Positions 22,555-33,204 of a stretch of DNA of 64,000 bases are shown here, in pieces (position 1 is the first letter of the stretch; every line of letters begins with the position of its first letter). The position numbers and the translations under genes are program-made. The DNA is from Cyanobacteria bacterium FACHB-DQ100 (lineage in GTDB: Bacteria > Cyanobacteriota > Cyanobacteriia > Leptolyngbyales > Leptolyngbyaceae). The DNA lies in the NCBI GenBank assembly GCA_014695195.1, contig JACJNW010000006.1, positions 1 through 64,000 of the forward strand. The letters run 5' to 3'. The notes beneath the pieces were generated by a model. It did not search any database and was not told the origin of the DNA. It worked only from the letters and a program-made list of their open reading frames with translations.

Positions 22555-23838
22555 ATGTCAATGGTCGCTTTGCCCGGACTCAAAGACATGATCGACGGCA
22601 TCAGCCGTGAACGCAACTTACCGAAGCTCTCGGTTCAAGCAGCGCTCAAAGAAGCCCTGATAAAAGGCTATGAGCGTTTCCGCCGCACTCAGCGCATCGA
22701 TGGCGATGGATTTGACGAAGAATATTTCGATAACTTCGAGGTCGAACTCGATGTCGAAGAAGAAGGTTTCCGTGTACTGGCAACCAAAACGATCGTCGAA
22801 GAAGTCACAAACCCGGATCATCAAATCTCTCTTACTGAGGTTCAAGAAGTCGCCGCTGAAGCGCAAACGGGTGATACAGTTGTTCTGGATGTCACGCCGG
22901 ATCAAGGTGATTTCGGTCGCATGGCAGCGATTCAAACCAAACAAGTCTTAGCGCAAAAGCTCCGAGACCAACAGCGCAAACTCATTCAAGAAGAATTCCA
23001 GGATTTAGAAGGCACAATTTTACAAGCGCGAGTGCTGCGGTTTGAGCGTCAATCGGTCATCATGGCAGTCGTCAGCGGATTTGGTCAGCCAGAAGTTGAA
23101 GCCGAATTACTAAAGCGAGACCAGCTACCCAACGATAACTACCGCGCTAATGCTACCTTCCGGGTGTATCTAAAGAAAGTCAGCGAAGGCTCTCATCGCG
23201 GCCCGCAATTGCTAGTTTCTAGAGCGGATGCAGGCTTAGTCGTCTACCTGTTTGAGAACGAAGTGCCTGAGATCCAAGATGATGTTGTGCGGATTGTGGC
23301 AGTTGCCCGTGAAGCAAATCCGCCCTCGCGCCATGTTGGTCCTCGCACTAAAATCGCCGTAGACACTTTGGAACGCGATGTTGATCCTGTAGGTGCTTGC
23401 ATTGGAGCGCGTGGCTCTCGCATCCAAGCGGTAGTCAACGAACTGCGAGGAGAAAAAATTGACGTGATTCGCTGGTCACCTGATCCCGCTACTTACATTG
23501 CCAACGCACTGAGTCCAGCCCGCGTCGATGAGGTTCGCCTCGTTGATCCCGAAGGTCGTCAGGCGCATGTTTTAGTGGGAGAAGATCAACTCAGCTTAGC
23601 GATCGGCAAAGAAGGTCAAAACGTCCGCCTCGCTGCTCGTCTCACTGGCTGGAAGATCGACATCAAAGATAGCCGCAAATACGATGCGGCGGCTGAAACC
23701 GAGAAAATTGCAGCCGTGATCGAAGCTCGTCGTCAATCCCAACCCCCGGTTGACGAATACGAGGACGAGGAATTCTACGACGAAGAAGAGGAAACTGCAC
23801 CAGCCTTGGAGACGGAACTCGAAGAACAGCAGGCTTAA
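22555..23838 (+). CDS. nusA: Transcription elongation/termination factor NusA
   Basis: A 427-residue protein with an N-terminal polymerase-binding domain (residues 1-130), an S1 domain (about 135-200, LEGTILQARVLRFERQSV) and two KH domains. The KH signatures are GACIGARGSRIQAVV (about 280-295) and LAIGKEGQNVRLAARL (about 345-360). The C-terminus is short and acidic (DEYEDEEFYDEEEE), as in cyanobacterial NusA, and lacks the extra acidic repeats of E. coli. It binds RNA polymerase and modulates pausing and termination. ATG is preceded by GGAG at 22543. Confidence 0.98.
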   Translation: MSMVALPGLKDMIDGISRERNLPKLSVQAALKEALIKGYERFRRTQRIDGDGFDEEYFDNFEVELDVEEEGFRVLATKTIVEEVTNPDHQISLTEVQEVAAEAQTGDTVVLDVTPDQGDFGRMAAIQTKQVLAQKLRDQQRKLIQEEFQDLEGTILQARVLRFERQSVIMAVVSGFGQPEVEAELLKRDQLPNDNYRANATFRVYLKKVSEGSHRGPQLLVSRADAGLVVYLFENEVPEIQDDVVRIVAVAREANPPSRHVGPRTKIAVDTLERDVDPVGACIGARGSRIQAVVNELRGEKIDVIRWSPDPATYIANALSPARVDEVRLVDPEGRQAHVLVGEDQLSLAIGKEGQNVRLAARLTGWKIDIKDSRKYDAAAETEKIAAVIEARRQSQPPVDEYEDEEFYDEEEETAPALETELEEQQA

Positions 23839-23906
23839 TGCGAGGCGGGAGTAGGCTTCTGCCAGCAAGAAAAGTTAACATAATCTTGCTCCCTAGCTTC
23901 TGCTTC

Positions 23907-24182
23907 ATGCCACTGAATTATCGTCGCTGTCTTAGTTGCCGTAAAGTCGCACCGAAAGAAGAGTTTCTTCGAGTGGTGCGACTTTACCCGTCTCACGAAA
24001 TCGCGATCAATACTGGGATGGGACGATCGGCTTATCTCTGTCCCAGTCCAAGCTGCATTCAGGCGGCACAAAAAAAAGGTCGCCTCAGTCGCGCCCTCAA
24101 AGCCACAGTTCCCACCGAACTTTATCAGCACTTGCAGCAAAAGCAAGTAGAAGTTCACGCGACGCAACCTGAGCTATATTAG
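23907..24182 (+). CDS. ylxR: YlxR family RNA-binding protein (DUF448)
   Basis: A 91-residue protein beginning MPLNYRRCLSCRKVAPKEEF. The two cysteines and the RxCxxCRK pattern are the YlxR hallmark, followed by GRSAYLCPSPSCIQAAQKKGRLSRAL. Firmicute YlxR/RnpM interacts with RNase P and RNA. The upstream GTG/ATG at 23838 overlaps the nusA stop, but the family begins at about MPLNYRRC, so 23907 is chosen. It lies between nusA and infB, its standard place. Confidence 0.9.
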   Translation: MPLNYRRCLSCRKVAPKEEFLRVVRLYPSHEIAINTGMGRSAYLCPSPSCIQAAQKKGRLSRALKATVPTELYQHLQQKQVEVHATQPELY

Positions 24183-24604
24183 ATCCAGTGGCTAACTTCG
24201 CTAATCAAAATCTTTCTAGAATCGATTAGCCTGCCTAATCCGTCCTATCGTAGGAGATTTGCTGTCCCTTGCTCTGAGATGTTATCTGTATCCTCTCTTC
24301 AGTTTTATTGCTTCAGAGCAACTCAGACATGACATTTAGGGAGGGTGGCTCATCACCAGCAACTCAGAACGATTAACACGACGCGATGGCTTCGCTTTAT
24401 GAAGGATTCGTGGCATTATTTTTTCGAGTAATCTGCCGATTGGCCTATCGGGGACTTCGTTTCTAAGCTACCATTCAACCAAGGGGGTAACATCTTCTTC
24501 AAGATTACCAGTGCAGGTGAACTGCAATAACCCAATAAACCTGTCGTTTTAGTCAAAACAGAAGGTCACTATGTAACACCAACGATCGTACGAGGGAAGA
24601 GTGG
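24183..24604 (+). other. Long leader before infB
   Basis: 422 bases without a convincing frame on either strand. A GAGGGAAGAGTG lies just before the infB ATG. No strong terminator or recognised riboswitch is seen. It may carry an infB promoter, but I cannot place one. Confidence 0.4.
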
Positions 24605-27600
24605 ATGAACAACGGCAAAGTCAGAATTTACGAACTATCCAAAGAATTGAATCTAGACAATCGAGACATTCTCGCAATCTGCGAACAATTAAATATCGCG
24701 GTCAAGAGCCACAGTAGTACTATCACAGAAACCGAAACGGAACAAATCCGTGCCGCTGCTGAGAAATATGCTGCCAGCCAGCCCTCTCCGGCCAAGACTG
24801 CCTCTAACCGCCCATCAAACTCCCAATCTGTTGAATCAAGAAAGAAAACGCCCTTGAATATTCAGAAGAAACAGCAAATCTTAGAAATTCGTCGCCCCAT
24901 TACGCGATCGACCGCCGCTTCGGAATCATCGGAACTCCGTACCCCTCCACAGCCGCCCCAATCTTCCCCAGCGGCACCGCCCGCTGTTAGATCTGCCGAG
25001 CCACCACGTCCGACGCGTCCTATGCCAGAGCGTCCGGTTGCTTCGGAACCAAAAGCTGATGAGCTGGCTCCGGCCCCGCAATCAATCGCGCCAAAATCAG
25101 TCGAACCGTCTGCGCCTCCGCAAGTGATCAAAGCGCCTGCACCTGCTCAAGCCCCAGAACCTCCGGCTCAAGCTCCTGTGCGTCCAGCTTCGCCCGCTCC
25201 AGCTCGTCCCGTTTCAACGACTAGTAAACCTGTGTTGAAGCGCGACAAGCCCACCCCTAGCGAGGGAACAGATAGCCGTTCGGAAAATCGCCCGCCTTCA
25301 CGCGATTCTAGAGGCGAAAAAGCGCAGCGTCCCGCAATTAATAAGCGACCCGGTGCACCCACTAAACCGGGAGAAGCAAAACCTCAGCAAATCGTTGAGC
25401 TTCGCCGACCCAAGCCTGTGTCTACGGAGGAGGGTGCAGCCCAAGACGCTCCGGTGCTGCGATCGCGCCCCGTCAAGCCAGTCGCTCCTGAGCCAGCGGC
25501 GGCAGGTGCGCCAGACCTAACGCTGAACAAACCGACCCCACCAAAACGTCGCGTTAAAGTTTGGGAGGATGAGGAAGAAGAAGTCCAAGAAATTCCTGAA
25601 AAAGCAGCCAAGCTCGCCAAAGGTAAGCGGCGGGGGCAGCCCAAAATTCAGGATGACGACGAAGATGACTTCGACTTGCTTAATGAAGACGAGGATGGAA
25701 CCGTTAGTTCTGCTCAAGTCAGCTTGTCGCTGGCTCGACCTGCGAAGCCTAAAGGTCTACCAGGGCAACAGCAAGTTAGACCTGCTGCCACTGCTGCTCC
25801 GACCCAGCGGAAACGGAATAACTTCCGCGATCGCCGCGATCGTCGCAATGAAACCGAAAAAGCCGAGCGTCCAGAGATTATCTCGCTTACAGGCGGGTTG
25901 ACGGTTCAAGAACTGGCAAACTTGCTGGTTGTTTCTCCGACTGAGATCATCACCAAGCTCTTCATGAAGGGCATCGCTGCCACCATTACACAAATGCTGG
26001 ATGCGGAAACCGCGACGATGGTTGCGGAAGAGTACGGCATCTTGGTTGAAGTGGGCGAAAAAGAAGCTGCCGCGAAGAAAGTGACCGAGATGATCGATGC
26101 TGATGACTTGGATCACCTCCATCGTCGTCCGCCTGTGGTCACAATCATGGGTCACGTTGACCACGGGAAAACAACGCTGCTTGACTCGATTCGGAAAACG
26201 AAGGTCGCAGCCGGAGAAGCAGGTGGCATTACCCAGCATATCGGGGCGTACCACGTTGATGTGCCACACAACGGCGAAATTCAGCAAGTTGTGTTCCTCG
26301 ATACGCCAGGCCACGAAGCGTTTACCGCGATGCGAGCACGTGGGACGCGAGTCACCGATGTTGCCATTCTTGTTGTTGCGGCAGATGACGGTGTGCAGCC
26401 TCAGACCGTCGAAGCGATTAGCCATGCGAAAGCGGCAGAAGTGCCAATCATCGTGGCAATTAACAAGGTAGATAAAGAAGGGGCACAGCCCGATCGCGTC
26501 AAACAAGAGCTAACCGAATACGCACTCGTCCCCGAAGAATGGGGTGGTGACACGATTATGGTTCCAGTAAGCGCTTTAACAGGTGATAACCTCGATACGC
26601 TGCTGGAGATGATTCTGCTGGTTTCGGAAGTGGAAGACCTTTCTGCGAACCCCGATCGACCTGCAAGAGGAACCGTGATCGAAGCGCATTTGGATAAGGC
26701 GAAAGGCCCTGTTGCCACCTTGCTGATCCAAAACGGAACGCTCAAAATTGGTGATGTCCTGGTTGCAGGCTCGGCATTGGGTAAAGTTCGAGCAATGGTG
26801 GACGATCGCGGTCATCGTGTTCAGATTGCAAGTCCCTCGTTTGCAGTGGAAGTCCTCGGTTTGAGCGATGTTCCAGCAGCGGGCGATGAGTTCCAGGTGT
26901 TTACAGACGAAAAAGAAGCACGTGCAACGGCTTCTGATCGTGCGGATGAACAACGGACTTCTCGACTGTTGGCGGCAATGTCTTCGCGCCGAGTCAGCTT
27001 GAATACCCTGTCAGCGAAGGCGCAAGAGGGCGAACTCAAGGAACTCAATCTGGTGCTGAAAGCCGATGTGCAAGGTTCGATCGAAGCAATTTTAGGTGCA
27101 TTAAGCCAATTGCCTCAGAACGAAGTGCAGGTACGGGTTCTATTCTCGGCTCCAGGTGAGATTTCTGAAACAGACGTTGACCTAGCCGCTGCCAGTGATG
27201 CCGTGATTATCGGATTCAACACCACGTTGGCTCCGGGAGCGCGTCAAGCTGCCGATCGAGCAGGCGTAGATGTGCGCGACTACAACATCATTTACAAATT
27301 GCTGGATGATGTTCAGGGCGCAATGGAAGGTCTGCTGGAACCGGAACTGGTGGAAGAAGCATTGGGTCAGGCGGAAGTTCGAGCCGTGTTCCCGGTGGGT
27401 CGTGGGGCTGTGGCAGGTTGTTATGTGCAGTCTGGTAAGCTCGTGCGGAACTGCAAAATTCGGATTCATCGCGGCGGTAAGTTGATCTACTCTGGCAACT
27501 TGGATTCGCTGAAGCGGATGAAGGAAGATGCGCGAGAAGTGAATTCGGGTTACGAGTGTGGTATCGGTCTTGATGACTTTAAGGATTGGGCTGAAGGCGA

Positions 27601-27652
27601 TATTCTTGAAGCTTACAAGATGGTCACGAAGCGCCGAACGCTTGCTCGATAA
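24605..27652 (+). CDS. infB: Translation initiation factor IF-2
   Basis: A 1015-residue GTPase that delivers initiator tRNA. Residues 1-50 are the IF2-N helical domain ([21 protein letters not shown]). Residues 55-430 are a long Pro/Ala/Arg-rich, low-complexity linker with acidic clusters. The G domain has [11 protein letters not shown] (about 516), DTPGHEAF and NKVDKEG; domains II to IV follow, ending with the fMet-tRNA binding part ([20 protein letters not shown]). The size matches other cyanobacterial IF-2 proteins with extended N-termini. A terminator follows. Confidence 0.98.
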   Translation: MNNGKVRIYELSKELNLDNRDILAICEQLNIAVKSHSSTITETETEQIRAAAEKYAASQPSPAKTASNRPSNSQSVESRKKTPLNIQKKQQILEIRRPITRSTAASESSELRTPPQPPQSSPAAPPAVRSAEPPRPTRPMPERPVASEPKADELAPAPQSIAPKSVEPSAPPQVIKAPAPAQAPEPPAQAPVRPASPAPARPVSTTSKPVLKRDKPTPSEGTDSRSENRPPSRDSRGEKAQRPAINKRPGAPTKPGEAKPQQIVELRRPKPVSTEEGAAQDAPVLRSRPVKPVAPEPAAAGAPDLTLNKPTPPKRRVKVWEDEEEEVQEIPEKAAKLAKGKRRGQPKIQDDDEDDFDLLNEDEDGTVSSAQVSLSLARPAKPKGLPGQQQVRPAATAAPTQRKRNNFRDRRDRRNETEKAERPEIISLTGGLTVQELANLLVVSPTEIITKLFMKGIAATITQMLDAETATMVAEEYGILVEVGEKEAAAKKVTEMIDADDLDHLHRRPPVVTIMGHVDHGKTTLLDSIRKTKVAAGEAGGITQHIGAYHVDVPHNGEIQQVVFLDTPGHEAFTAMRARGTRVTDVAILVVAADDGVQPQTVEAISHAKAAEVPIIVAINKVDKEGAQPDRVKQELTEYALVPEEWGGDTIMVPVSALTGDNLDTLLEMILLVSEVEDLSANPDRPARGTVIEAHLDKAKGPVATLLIQNGTLKIGDVLVAGSALGKVRAMVDDRGHRVQIASPSFAVEVLGLSDVPAAGDEFQVFTDEKEARATASDRADEQRTSRLLAAMSSRRVSLNTLSAKAQEGELKELNLVLKADVQGSIEAILGALSQLPQNEVQVRVLFSAPGEISETDVDLAAASDAVIIGFNTTLAPGARQAADRAGVDVRDYNIIYKLLDDVQGAMEGLLEPELVEEALGQAEVRAVFPVGRGAVAGCYVQSGKLVRNCKIRIHRGGKLIYSGNLDSLKRMKEDAREVNSGYECGIGLDDFKDWAEGDILEAYKMVTKRRTLAR

Positions 27653-27670
27653 CTATCTGTAGTTTGATTG

Positions 27671-27700
27671 ACTCCCGAATCTACGATTCGGGAGTTTTTT
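27671..27700 (+). terminator. infB terminator
   Basis: Perfect stem ACTCCCGAATC (27671-27681) / GATTCGGGAGT (27685-27695) with a 3-base loop and a TTTTTT run. It ends the rimP-infB operon. Confidence 0.92.
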
Positions 27701-27711
27701 GTTAATTGACT

Positions 27712-28818
27712 CTACCGATGGCGGCGTGAGGTTGCAGAGATGCGATCGAGCGTCCCTTCCAATACCGCGGTTGTCTGACCTGCCACCGAGAATACGAGCG
27801 CTTCTCGATACACTCGCTGCGCGGGATGCTGCTTAGAATTTGCCGCACCGCTTGACACGACTACTGCTGCATGAGCACATCGCATCGCTAGATCGATCGC
27901 CCAAACTCGCAATTTCAATCGCTCCTCAAAACTCTGCTCCTGAGCTGAATAAATAAAATCACGACAGAGTTTTAATTCTTCTAGAAGCGTTTCATAGGCA
28001 GGCGCGATCGACAAATAAGGCTTCGTTTCTTGAGCGTGGCTGACAATATCGAGACCAGCCTGAGCGCAACCGAGCGCAAAGAAGCTGTGATTGAGAACAT
28101 TGATGCGATCGTTCTTAAAAATTGATCCTGCATCAGCCACAAACGCCACTTCTGAAGCCTCTAAATTCCATTCAGTCACTTCTGCGGTGACGGTATTCGT
28201 AGCACTCATGGCGGCAAGCTGCATCGGCTTACTAAAGCGAATTGAACCACCGGAATTTTGCGCCGCATCGGTAAAGGGAATCATGCCGTAGACCGCTTGA
28301 CCGTTGGGAAGCAGTGCTGCAACTAGAACGGTTTCAAAAAAGCCGAATCCAGTAATCCAGGGAATGTGACCGTGGAGTTGATAGCCGCTGTTGGTTTCGT
28401 TGGCGCTTGCGCCTGCCAAAGGTACCGCCTTTAAAGGTGGATTGTCATGTCGTCGCAGATGCGAAAATCCAATTCCCACTAATGCTTCACCCGTCGCCAG
28501 GTAAGGTAGATAAGCCTGTTTCAGGTCTTCATTGTTGCTTTTGGATAAAATCGCGCCCGCACTCTGATGCTGAGTTTGCAGAAATGCTAATGCTCCTGAA
28601 AATCGCGCAACTTGCTCTTGAAACGAGTGGAACAAGTGATTCTCCAATTCTGCACCGTTGTAGATTTTAGGAACTCGGAGCGCGAGAAGATGCCGATCTC
28701 CTAATCCTCGTAGCGCCGATCGTAGAAGCTCCACATCTTCATCAAGCTGATTAGCAATGGGGGCGATCGTATTCCACAAATAGATATCTGCGGTTTCCAG
28801 AAGAGTTGGCGTTTCCAT
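27712..28818 (-). CDS. Acyl-CoA dehydrogenase-like flavoprotein
   Basis: A 368-residue protein with the acyl-CoA dehydrogenase architecture: helical N-terminal domain, middle beta domain (GYQLHGHIPWITGFGFFETVLVAA) and C-terminal helical bundle (LDLAMRCAHAAVVVSSG-type). The usual catalytic Glu cannot be confidently located. Cyanobacteria mostly lack beta-oxidation, so a role in a specialised pathway (for example desulfurisation or N-hydroxylation type chemistry) is possible but unproven. It is convergent with infB and divergent from the second rhomboid gene. Confidence 0.78.
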   Translation of the reverse strand: METPTLLETADIYLWNTIAPIANQLDEDVELLRSALRGLGDRHLLALRVPKIYNGAELENHLFHSFQEQVARFSGALAFLQTQHQSAGAILSKSNNEDLKQAYLPYLATGEALVGIGFSHLRRHDNPPLKAVPLAGASANETNSGYQLHGHIPWITGFGFFETVLVAALLPNGQAVYGMIPFTDAAQNSGGSIRFSKPMQLAAMSATNTVTAEVTEWNLEASEVAFVADAGSIFKNDRINVLNHSFFALGCAQAGLDIVSHAQETKPYLSIAPAYETLLEELKLCRDFIYSAQEQSFEERLKLRVWAIDLAMRCAHAAVVVSSGAANSKQHPAQRVYREALVFSVAGQTTAVLEGTLDRISATSRRHR

Positions 28819-28865
28819 GTAGAAAATGTGAGAGATTAAGTTTCTGAATTCCGAATTTTTTATTT

Positions 28866-29474
28866 ATGAACGATCTTAGCCAAACTGCGCTGATGAATGG
28901 GTTGAGTCAAGCCAAAATTCTAGGATATCTGCTGCTGTTGGCTTGGGTTGTGTCGATCGTCAATCTTCTAATTTTACGTAGGTCGCTAAATCGGTTTGGG
29001 GTACGTCCGCGTGAATGGATGGGATTGTGGGGTGTAGCGTTTGCACCATTTTTGCATGGAGGCTGGGGGCATCTGTACAGCAATTCGTTCGCATTTCTTA
29101 CCTATGGCGGACTAATTGTGCTGCAAAATCCTGAAAACTTTGGTGCAATCACGGCAACCGTTGCATTAACGAGCGGACTAGGGACATGGTTGTTGGGGCG
29201 CGATCGTACCGTTCATATTGGTGCAAGCGGCGTGACGTTTGGGTATTTGGGATTTTTGATGTCTTTGGCATTTTTCGATCGTAATGCTCTCAATGTTCTG
29301 CTACTAGTTTTTACTGCATTTTTTCACGGTAAATTTCTTTGGGGTTTGTTACCGATTCATCGACGGATCTCCTGGGAAGAACATTTATTTGGATTTCTAG
29401 GCGGAATCTTTGCGGCTCGATATTTACCACAACTTCGAGAGGCTTTTACTCATGTCTTGAGTTCTCTGAAATAG
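28866..29474 (+). CDS. Rhomboid-like intramembrane serine protease (second copy)
   Basis: A 202-residue membrane protein. The motif HIGASGVTFGYLGFL carries the candidate catalytic Ser; EEHLFGFLGGIFAA carries the candidate His. LHGGWGHLYSNS provides the loop preceding the active-site helices. It is only distantly similar to the rhomboid at 13105-13818. It uses ATG at 28866. The downstream DUF4340 gene follows by about 80 bases. Confidence 0.87.
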   Translation: MNDLSQTALMNGLSQAKILGYLLLLAWVVSIVNLLILRRSLNRFGVRPREWMGLWGVAFAPFLHGGWGHLYSNSFAFLTYGGLIVLQNPENFGAITATVALTSGLGTWLLGRDRTVHIGASGVTFGYLGFLMSLAFFDRNALNVLLLVFTAFFHGKFLWGLLPIHRRISWEEHLFGFLGGIFAARYLPQLREAFTHVLSSLK

Positions 29475-29551
29475 CTTGGGCTGTTTTCCTCCTAATTGAG
29501 CCATCGGACAGCGAAATCTTCTAAAATAGCTGCGGTGATTTGATATCGCTT

Positions 29552-30142
29552 ATGAAATTTCAGCGCACTTCGTTAGCTCTTGTACTTGCGGCTTTGGCGC
29601 TTGGTGGTTTTGTTTACTACACCGAGTCAAAAAAACCGGCTCAAATTGATGAAGCAAAGGCAGACGAGAAACCGCTTTTCAATTTTAAAGAACAAGAGAT
29701 TCAAGCCTTCACCGTGAAAACTCCAAAACAAACATTGGAATTTGAAAAAGCACCGATCTGGACATTGAGAAAGCCAGAAGTTGCGCCCGCAAATGAAAGC
29801 TCGATCGCTTTTCTCCTCAATCTCCTCACGGCGGGGAAAAGCGATCGTACCTTTAACGTTCCTGCTGCCAGAAAATCTGAATTTGGTTTAGATCAGCCAT
29901 CGGCGACGGTTGATGTTAAACTCAGCAATCAGAAAAATCATCGTTTAGTAATTGGCAAGCCAAATTTTAATCGCAATTTTCTTTATGCTTTAGTTGATCC
30001 ACCTGCGGATATAAATCAAGATCTTTCGGTATTGCTAGTTCCAATTAATTTTCAAAATGCGGTTGATCGACCTTTAAGTGAATGGAAACGCGACCAACCA
30101 AAACCTTCTCCTTCAGTGACTCCAACTGCTTCTCCTCAATGA
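29552..30142 (+). CDS. DUF4340 domain protein
   Basis: A 196-residue protein with one N-terminal membrane anchor (LALVLAALALGGFVYYTE) and a soluble domain outside the membrane. The segments FNFKEQEIQAFTVKTPKQTLEFEK and ESSIAFLLNLLTAGKSDRTF match DUF4340. A short Pro/Ser tail follows. Function is unknown. Start: ATG 29552, giving MKFQRTSLALV. Its stop overlaps the purU start (ATGA, 30139-30142), so the two are coupled. Confidence 0.82.
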   Translation: MKFQRTSLALVLAALALGGFVYYTESKKPAQIDEAKADEKPLFNFKEQEIQAFTVKTPKQTLEFEKAPIWTLRKPEVAPANESSIAFLLNLLTAGKSDRTFNVPAARKSEFGLDQPSATVDVKLSNQKNHRLVIGKPNFNRNFLYALVDPPADINQDLSVLLVPINFQNAVDRPLSEWKRDQPKPSPSVTPTASPQ

Positions 30143-30993
30143 ATACTCCAACTGCAACACTCTTAATTTCTTGCCCCGACCAAAAAGGTTTGGTCGCAAA
30201 GATTGCAAACTTCATTTACTCAAACGGTGGAAACATTATTCACGCAGATCAACACACTGATTTTTCTGCGGGTTTATTTCTTAATCGCATTGAATGGCAG
30301 CTTGAAGGATTTCATTTACCTCGCGAAGTGATTGAGCCAGCGTTTAGAGCCATTGCAACACCGCTGAATGCTCGCTGGCAATTACACTTCTCAGATACGG
30401 TGCCTCGAATTGCGGTTTGGGTGAGTAAACAAGACCATTGTTTATATGACTTGATTTGGCGACAGCGATCGGGAGAATTCAAAGCAGAGATTCCCGTCAT
30501 TATCAGCAATCATGCAGAGCTAGGAGCGATCGCGCAGCAGTTTGATATTGACTTCCACCACATTCCCATTACAAAAGAAACAAAGCTACAGCAAGAAGCA
30601 AATCAGTTAGAGATTTTGAAGAAATATCAAATTGATTTGGTGATATTAGCGAAATATATGCAGGTTCTAAGCGCGAATTTCATCGCTAAATTTCCAAACG
30701 TGATCAATATTCACCACTCGTTTTTGCCTGCATTTGCGGGTGCAAATCCTTATCAAAGAGCCTTTGAACGCGGGGTCAAAATCATTGGTGCAACCGCGCA
30801 TTACGTTACAGAAGATTTAGATGAAGGCCCAATCATCGAACAAGATGTGGTACGAGTCAGCCATCGAGATGATGTAAAAGATTTGATTCGCAAGGGCAAA
30901 GACTTAGAGCGAATTGTACTTGCAAGAGCGGTAAGATTACATCTACAAAATCGTGTTTTAGTGTATGGAAATCGAACGGTTGTTTTTGGATAG
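30139..30993 (+). CDS. purU: Formyltetrahydrofolate deformylase
   Basis: A 284-residue enzyme that hydrolyses 10-formyl-THF to formate and THF, balancing one-carbon pools. The N-terminal ACT domain (TATLLISCPDQKGLVAKIANF) is followed by a formyltransferase-like catalytic domain. Catalytic residues are visible in NIHHSFLPAF (Asn and His) and in the GATAHYVTEDLDEGPII loop with its Asp. The start is set at 30139, where the conserved ACT domain begins. The end overlaps the convergent kinase gene by 36 bases (30958-30993). Confidence 0.95.
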   Translation: MNTPTATLLISCPDQKGLVAKIANFIYSNGGNIIHADQHTDFSAGLFLNRIEWQLEGFHLPREVIEPAFRAIATPLNARWQLHFSDTVPRIAVWVSKQDHCLYDLIWRQRSGEFKAEIPVIISNHAELGAIAQQFDIDFHHIPITKETKLQQEANQLEILKKYQIDLVILAKYMQVLSANFIAKFPNVINIHHSFLPAFAGANPYQRAFERGVKIIGATAHYVTEDLDEGPIIEQDVVRVSHRDDVKDLIRKGKDLERIVLARAVRLHLQNRVLVYGNRTVVFG

Positions 30994-32373
30994 CGATCGC
31001 TCAAATCCACACCGCATAAATTCAACTGTTACAACCGTTCCCCGTTCTTTCTGGCTTTGAATGGAGATCAAACCATTTTGCAAATCAACGCATTTTTTAA
31101 CTACAGATAGTCCTAATCCTGTACCTGCTGCATAATTTGAATTTTGTCCCCGATAGAACGGTTCAAATAACTTGGGTTGATCGTCCACTGGAATTCCAAT
31201 TCCTTCATCTTGTACCTGAAATCGAGTGTATTCGGTTGTGCTATCTAATCTCAATAAGACTTTGCTTCCTGAATCAGAATACTTGATTGCGTTTGAGAGC
31301 AAATTGCTTAATGTTAGATAAAGCAATCTCTCATCTAAATTTGCATGAGTCACTTTCTGTTCTGTTTGAAATTCAATAATGTGACTTCCCGCAGTAGAAA
31401 TCTCAAAATCTTCAACTAAATTCAGGCAAAAAGACTCTAAATCGATCGCTTCTGGATTGCATTCTAGCTTTCCACTTTCAGCCCTAGTCAGCGTTAACAC
31501 ATCTGTAAAAAGCTGCTTCATCGTTTGTGCAGCCATTTGAATACGATCAAGATTTTTCAGTCTACGTTCTTCTCCCCACTTTGAATTACCCTCAATTAAC
31601 AGTTGAACCGAACCTAGAATGACGCTTAACGGAGTCCGAAACTCATGCGAAACCATTGAGAAAAACCGCAATTTAAGCTCACTGACTTCTTTTTGTTGGG
31701 CAAGTTTATGCTGAAGTGTTTCTGCTTGCTGCCTTTGTATGATTTGGCTATAAAGTGCGATAAAACAGGTGAATATTGCAATAAAGCCAGAAAACGTAAT
31801 CCAAAGCTCAATGAATTTCCGGTCATGAATACTTCTTCTTGTTGTTTCGACTGATTGATTGAGTTCCGCTTGCTGTTGCTGCTCTAGACCTGCGATCGCG
31901 GTTACAATTTGTGCCCGTAATCCAATACTTTGATTAGTTATCATTCTTTGGTAAAGCACCGCCTCAGTATTTCTTTGGTAAAGCGCGATCGACTCCTGCA
32001 ATAGCTTAATTCTTTGTGATACTAGCTCGTAGATTTTTCCTAGCTTTTGCGATTCCTGAGAACTCGGATCAAACTGTTTCTGTAGTTGAACGAATTTATG
32101 AGGAATTTTCTGAATTGCTGATTGATACTGAATTAGCTCATCTTGATTTCCCAAATAGACATATCCGCGTCTTGCAGACTCTGCGATCGTAACTTCCACG
32201 AGAACATCGTCTAAACCCTTAATCGTTTCATAAATCTGCTGGGATTTATAACTACTCTGTGTTATCTGATAGGTATTTTGATAGGAAATGACGCTACTAA
32301 AGCAGAGTATTGCAATCAAAAATCCAAATCCTGCAATCAACCAATTTCGTTCTGGAGTGTTTAAGAAAGCCAT
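30958..32373 (-). CDS. CHASE3-type sensor histidine kinase
   Basis: A 471-residue membrane kinase, starting at ATG ending at 32373 (MAFLNTPERNWLIAGFG). Helix 1 lies at about 12-32, a CHASE3-like helical sensor at about 40-180, helix 2 at about 190-212. Next come the dimerisation domain with SHEFRTPLS (phosphoacceptor His) and the ATPase domain with NLLSNAIKYS, DEGIGIP, FEPFYRG and GTGLGLSVVKK. It is transcribed away from the OmpR-type regulator at 32480, across a 106-base gap, and the two very probably form a two-component system. Confidence 0.93.
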   Translation of the reverse strand: MAFLNTPERNWLIAGFGFLIAILCFSSVISYQNTYQITQSSYKSQQIYETIKGLDDVLVEVTIAESARRGYVYLGNQDELIQYQSAIQKIPHKFVQLQKQFDPSSQESQKLGKIYELVSQRIKLLQESIALYQRNTEAVLYQRMITNQSIGLRAQIVTAIAGLEQQQQAELNQSVETTRRSIHDRKFIELWITFSGFIAIFTCFIALYSQIIQRQQAETLQHKLAQQKEVSELKLRFFSMVSHEFRTPLSVILGSVQLLIEGNSKWGEERRLKNLDRIQMAAQTMKQLFTDVLTLTRAESGKLECNPEAIDLESFCLNLVEDFEISTAGSHIIEFQTEQKVTHANLDERLLYLTLSNLLSNAIKYSDSGSKVLLRLDSTTEYTRFQVQDEGIGIPVDDQPKLFEPFYRGQNSNYAAGTGLGLSVVKKCVDLQNGLISIQSQKERGTVVTVEFMRCGFERSLSKNNRSISIH

Positions 32374-32479
32374 TCTTTTATTGTCAAAAACCAAGAAAAA
32401 AATAAAGAGTTTAGAAGCAAAAAATAACTGCCTCTTGCATTCGTATTAAAGTATCGATCGATTTAGCCTTTATCCTGAT

Positions 32480-33163
32480 ATGCGAGTTCTAGTTGTTGAA
32501 GATGATCTGCATTTGGCAGAAATTCTGACGGAAGCTTTAAGCGATCGCGCCTATTCAGTGGATGTTGTTAAAGATGGCGAGTCTGCCTGGAATTGGATTT
32601 CATCGCTGTCTTACGATCTCATCGTGCTAGATGTGACGCTGCCGAAACTCGATGGAATTAGCTTATGTAAGCGCCTCCGAACTGCGGCAAACAATTCGAC
32701 TACACCCGTTCTAATGCTAACTGCGCGAGATACGATCGCCGACAAAATTCTCGGACTCGATGCGGGTGCAGATGACTACATGGTAAAGCCTTTCGATCTA
32801 GAAGAACTAATGGCGCGAATCCGTGCTCTACTGCGACGAGGCACGCTAAACACTCCAACCTTGATCACTTGGGGCGAATTGCAGATTGATCCCGGAACCC
32901 ATGAAGTCACTTATGCGGGTGAGTTCGTGCAGCTCACTCCGAAAGAATACGCATTATTAGAGTTATTAGCAACAAGCGGACGACGAATCTTGAGTCGATC
33001 AAACATTATCGATCGGCTCTGGTCGCTGCAAGATCCGCCGACGGAAGAAACGGTTAAGTCGCACGTCAAGGGCTTGCGGCAGAAATTAAAGATCGCAGGT
33101 GCTCCAGAAGATTTCATTGAAACCGTACACGGAGTCGGATATCGCCTCAAGCAAGCAAAATAA
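32480..33163 (+). CDS. OmpR/PhoB family response regulator
   Basis: A 227-residue DNA-binding regulator. Receiver domain residues are VVEDDLHLAE (acidic pair), Asp in LIVLDVTLP, Thr in MLTARD and Lys in DDYMVKPFDLEELMARIRALLRR. The C-terminal winged-helix domain ends with VHGVGYRLKQAK. It most likely receives phosphate from the divergent CHASE3 kinase. Start ATG at 32480, receiver beginning MRVLVVEDD. Targets are unknown. Confidence 0.95.
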   Translation: MRVLVVEDDLHLAEILTEALSDRAYSVDVVKDGESAWNWISSLSYDLIVLDVTLPKLDGISLCKRLRTAANNSTTPVLMLTARDTIADKILGLDAGADDYMVKPFDLEELMARIRALLRRGTLNTPTLITWGELQIDPGTHEVTYAGEFVQLTPKEYALLELLATSGRRILSRSNIIDRLWSLQDPPTEETVKSHVKGLRQKLKIAGAPEDFIETVHGVGYRLKQAK

Positions 33164-33204
33164 ACTACCCGATTTCTACCCGATTTCTACCCAAAATTTC
33201 CACT

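Noticed and set aside
25757-26506. 249-codon antisense frame in infB
   Set aside because: It lies fully opposite the IF-2 G domain and resembles no protein family.
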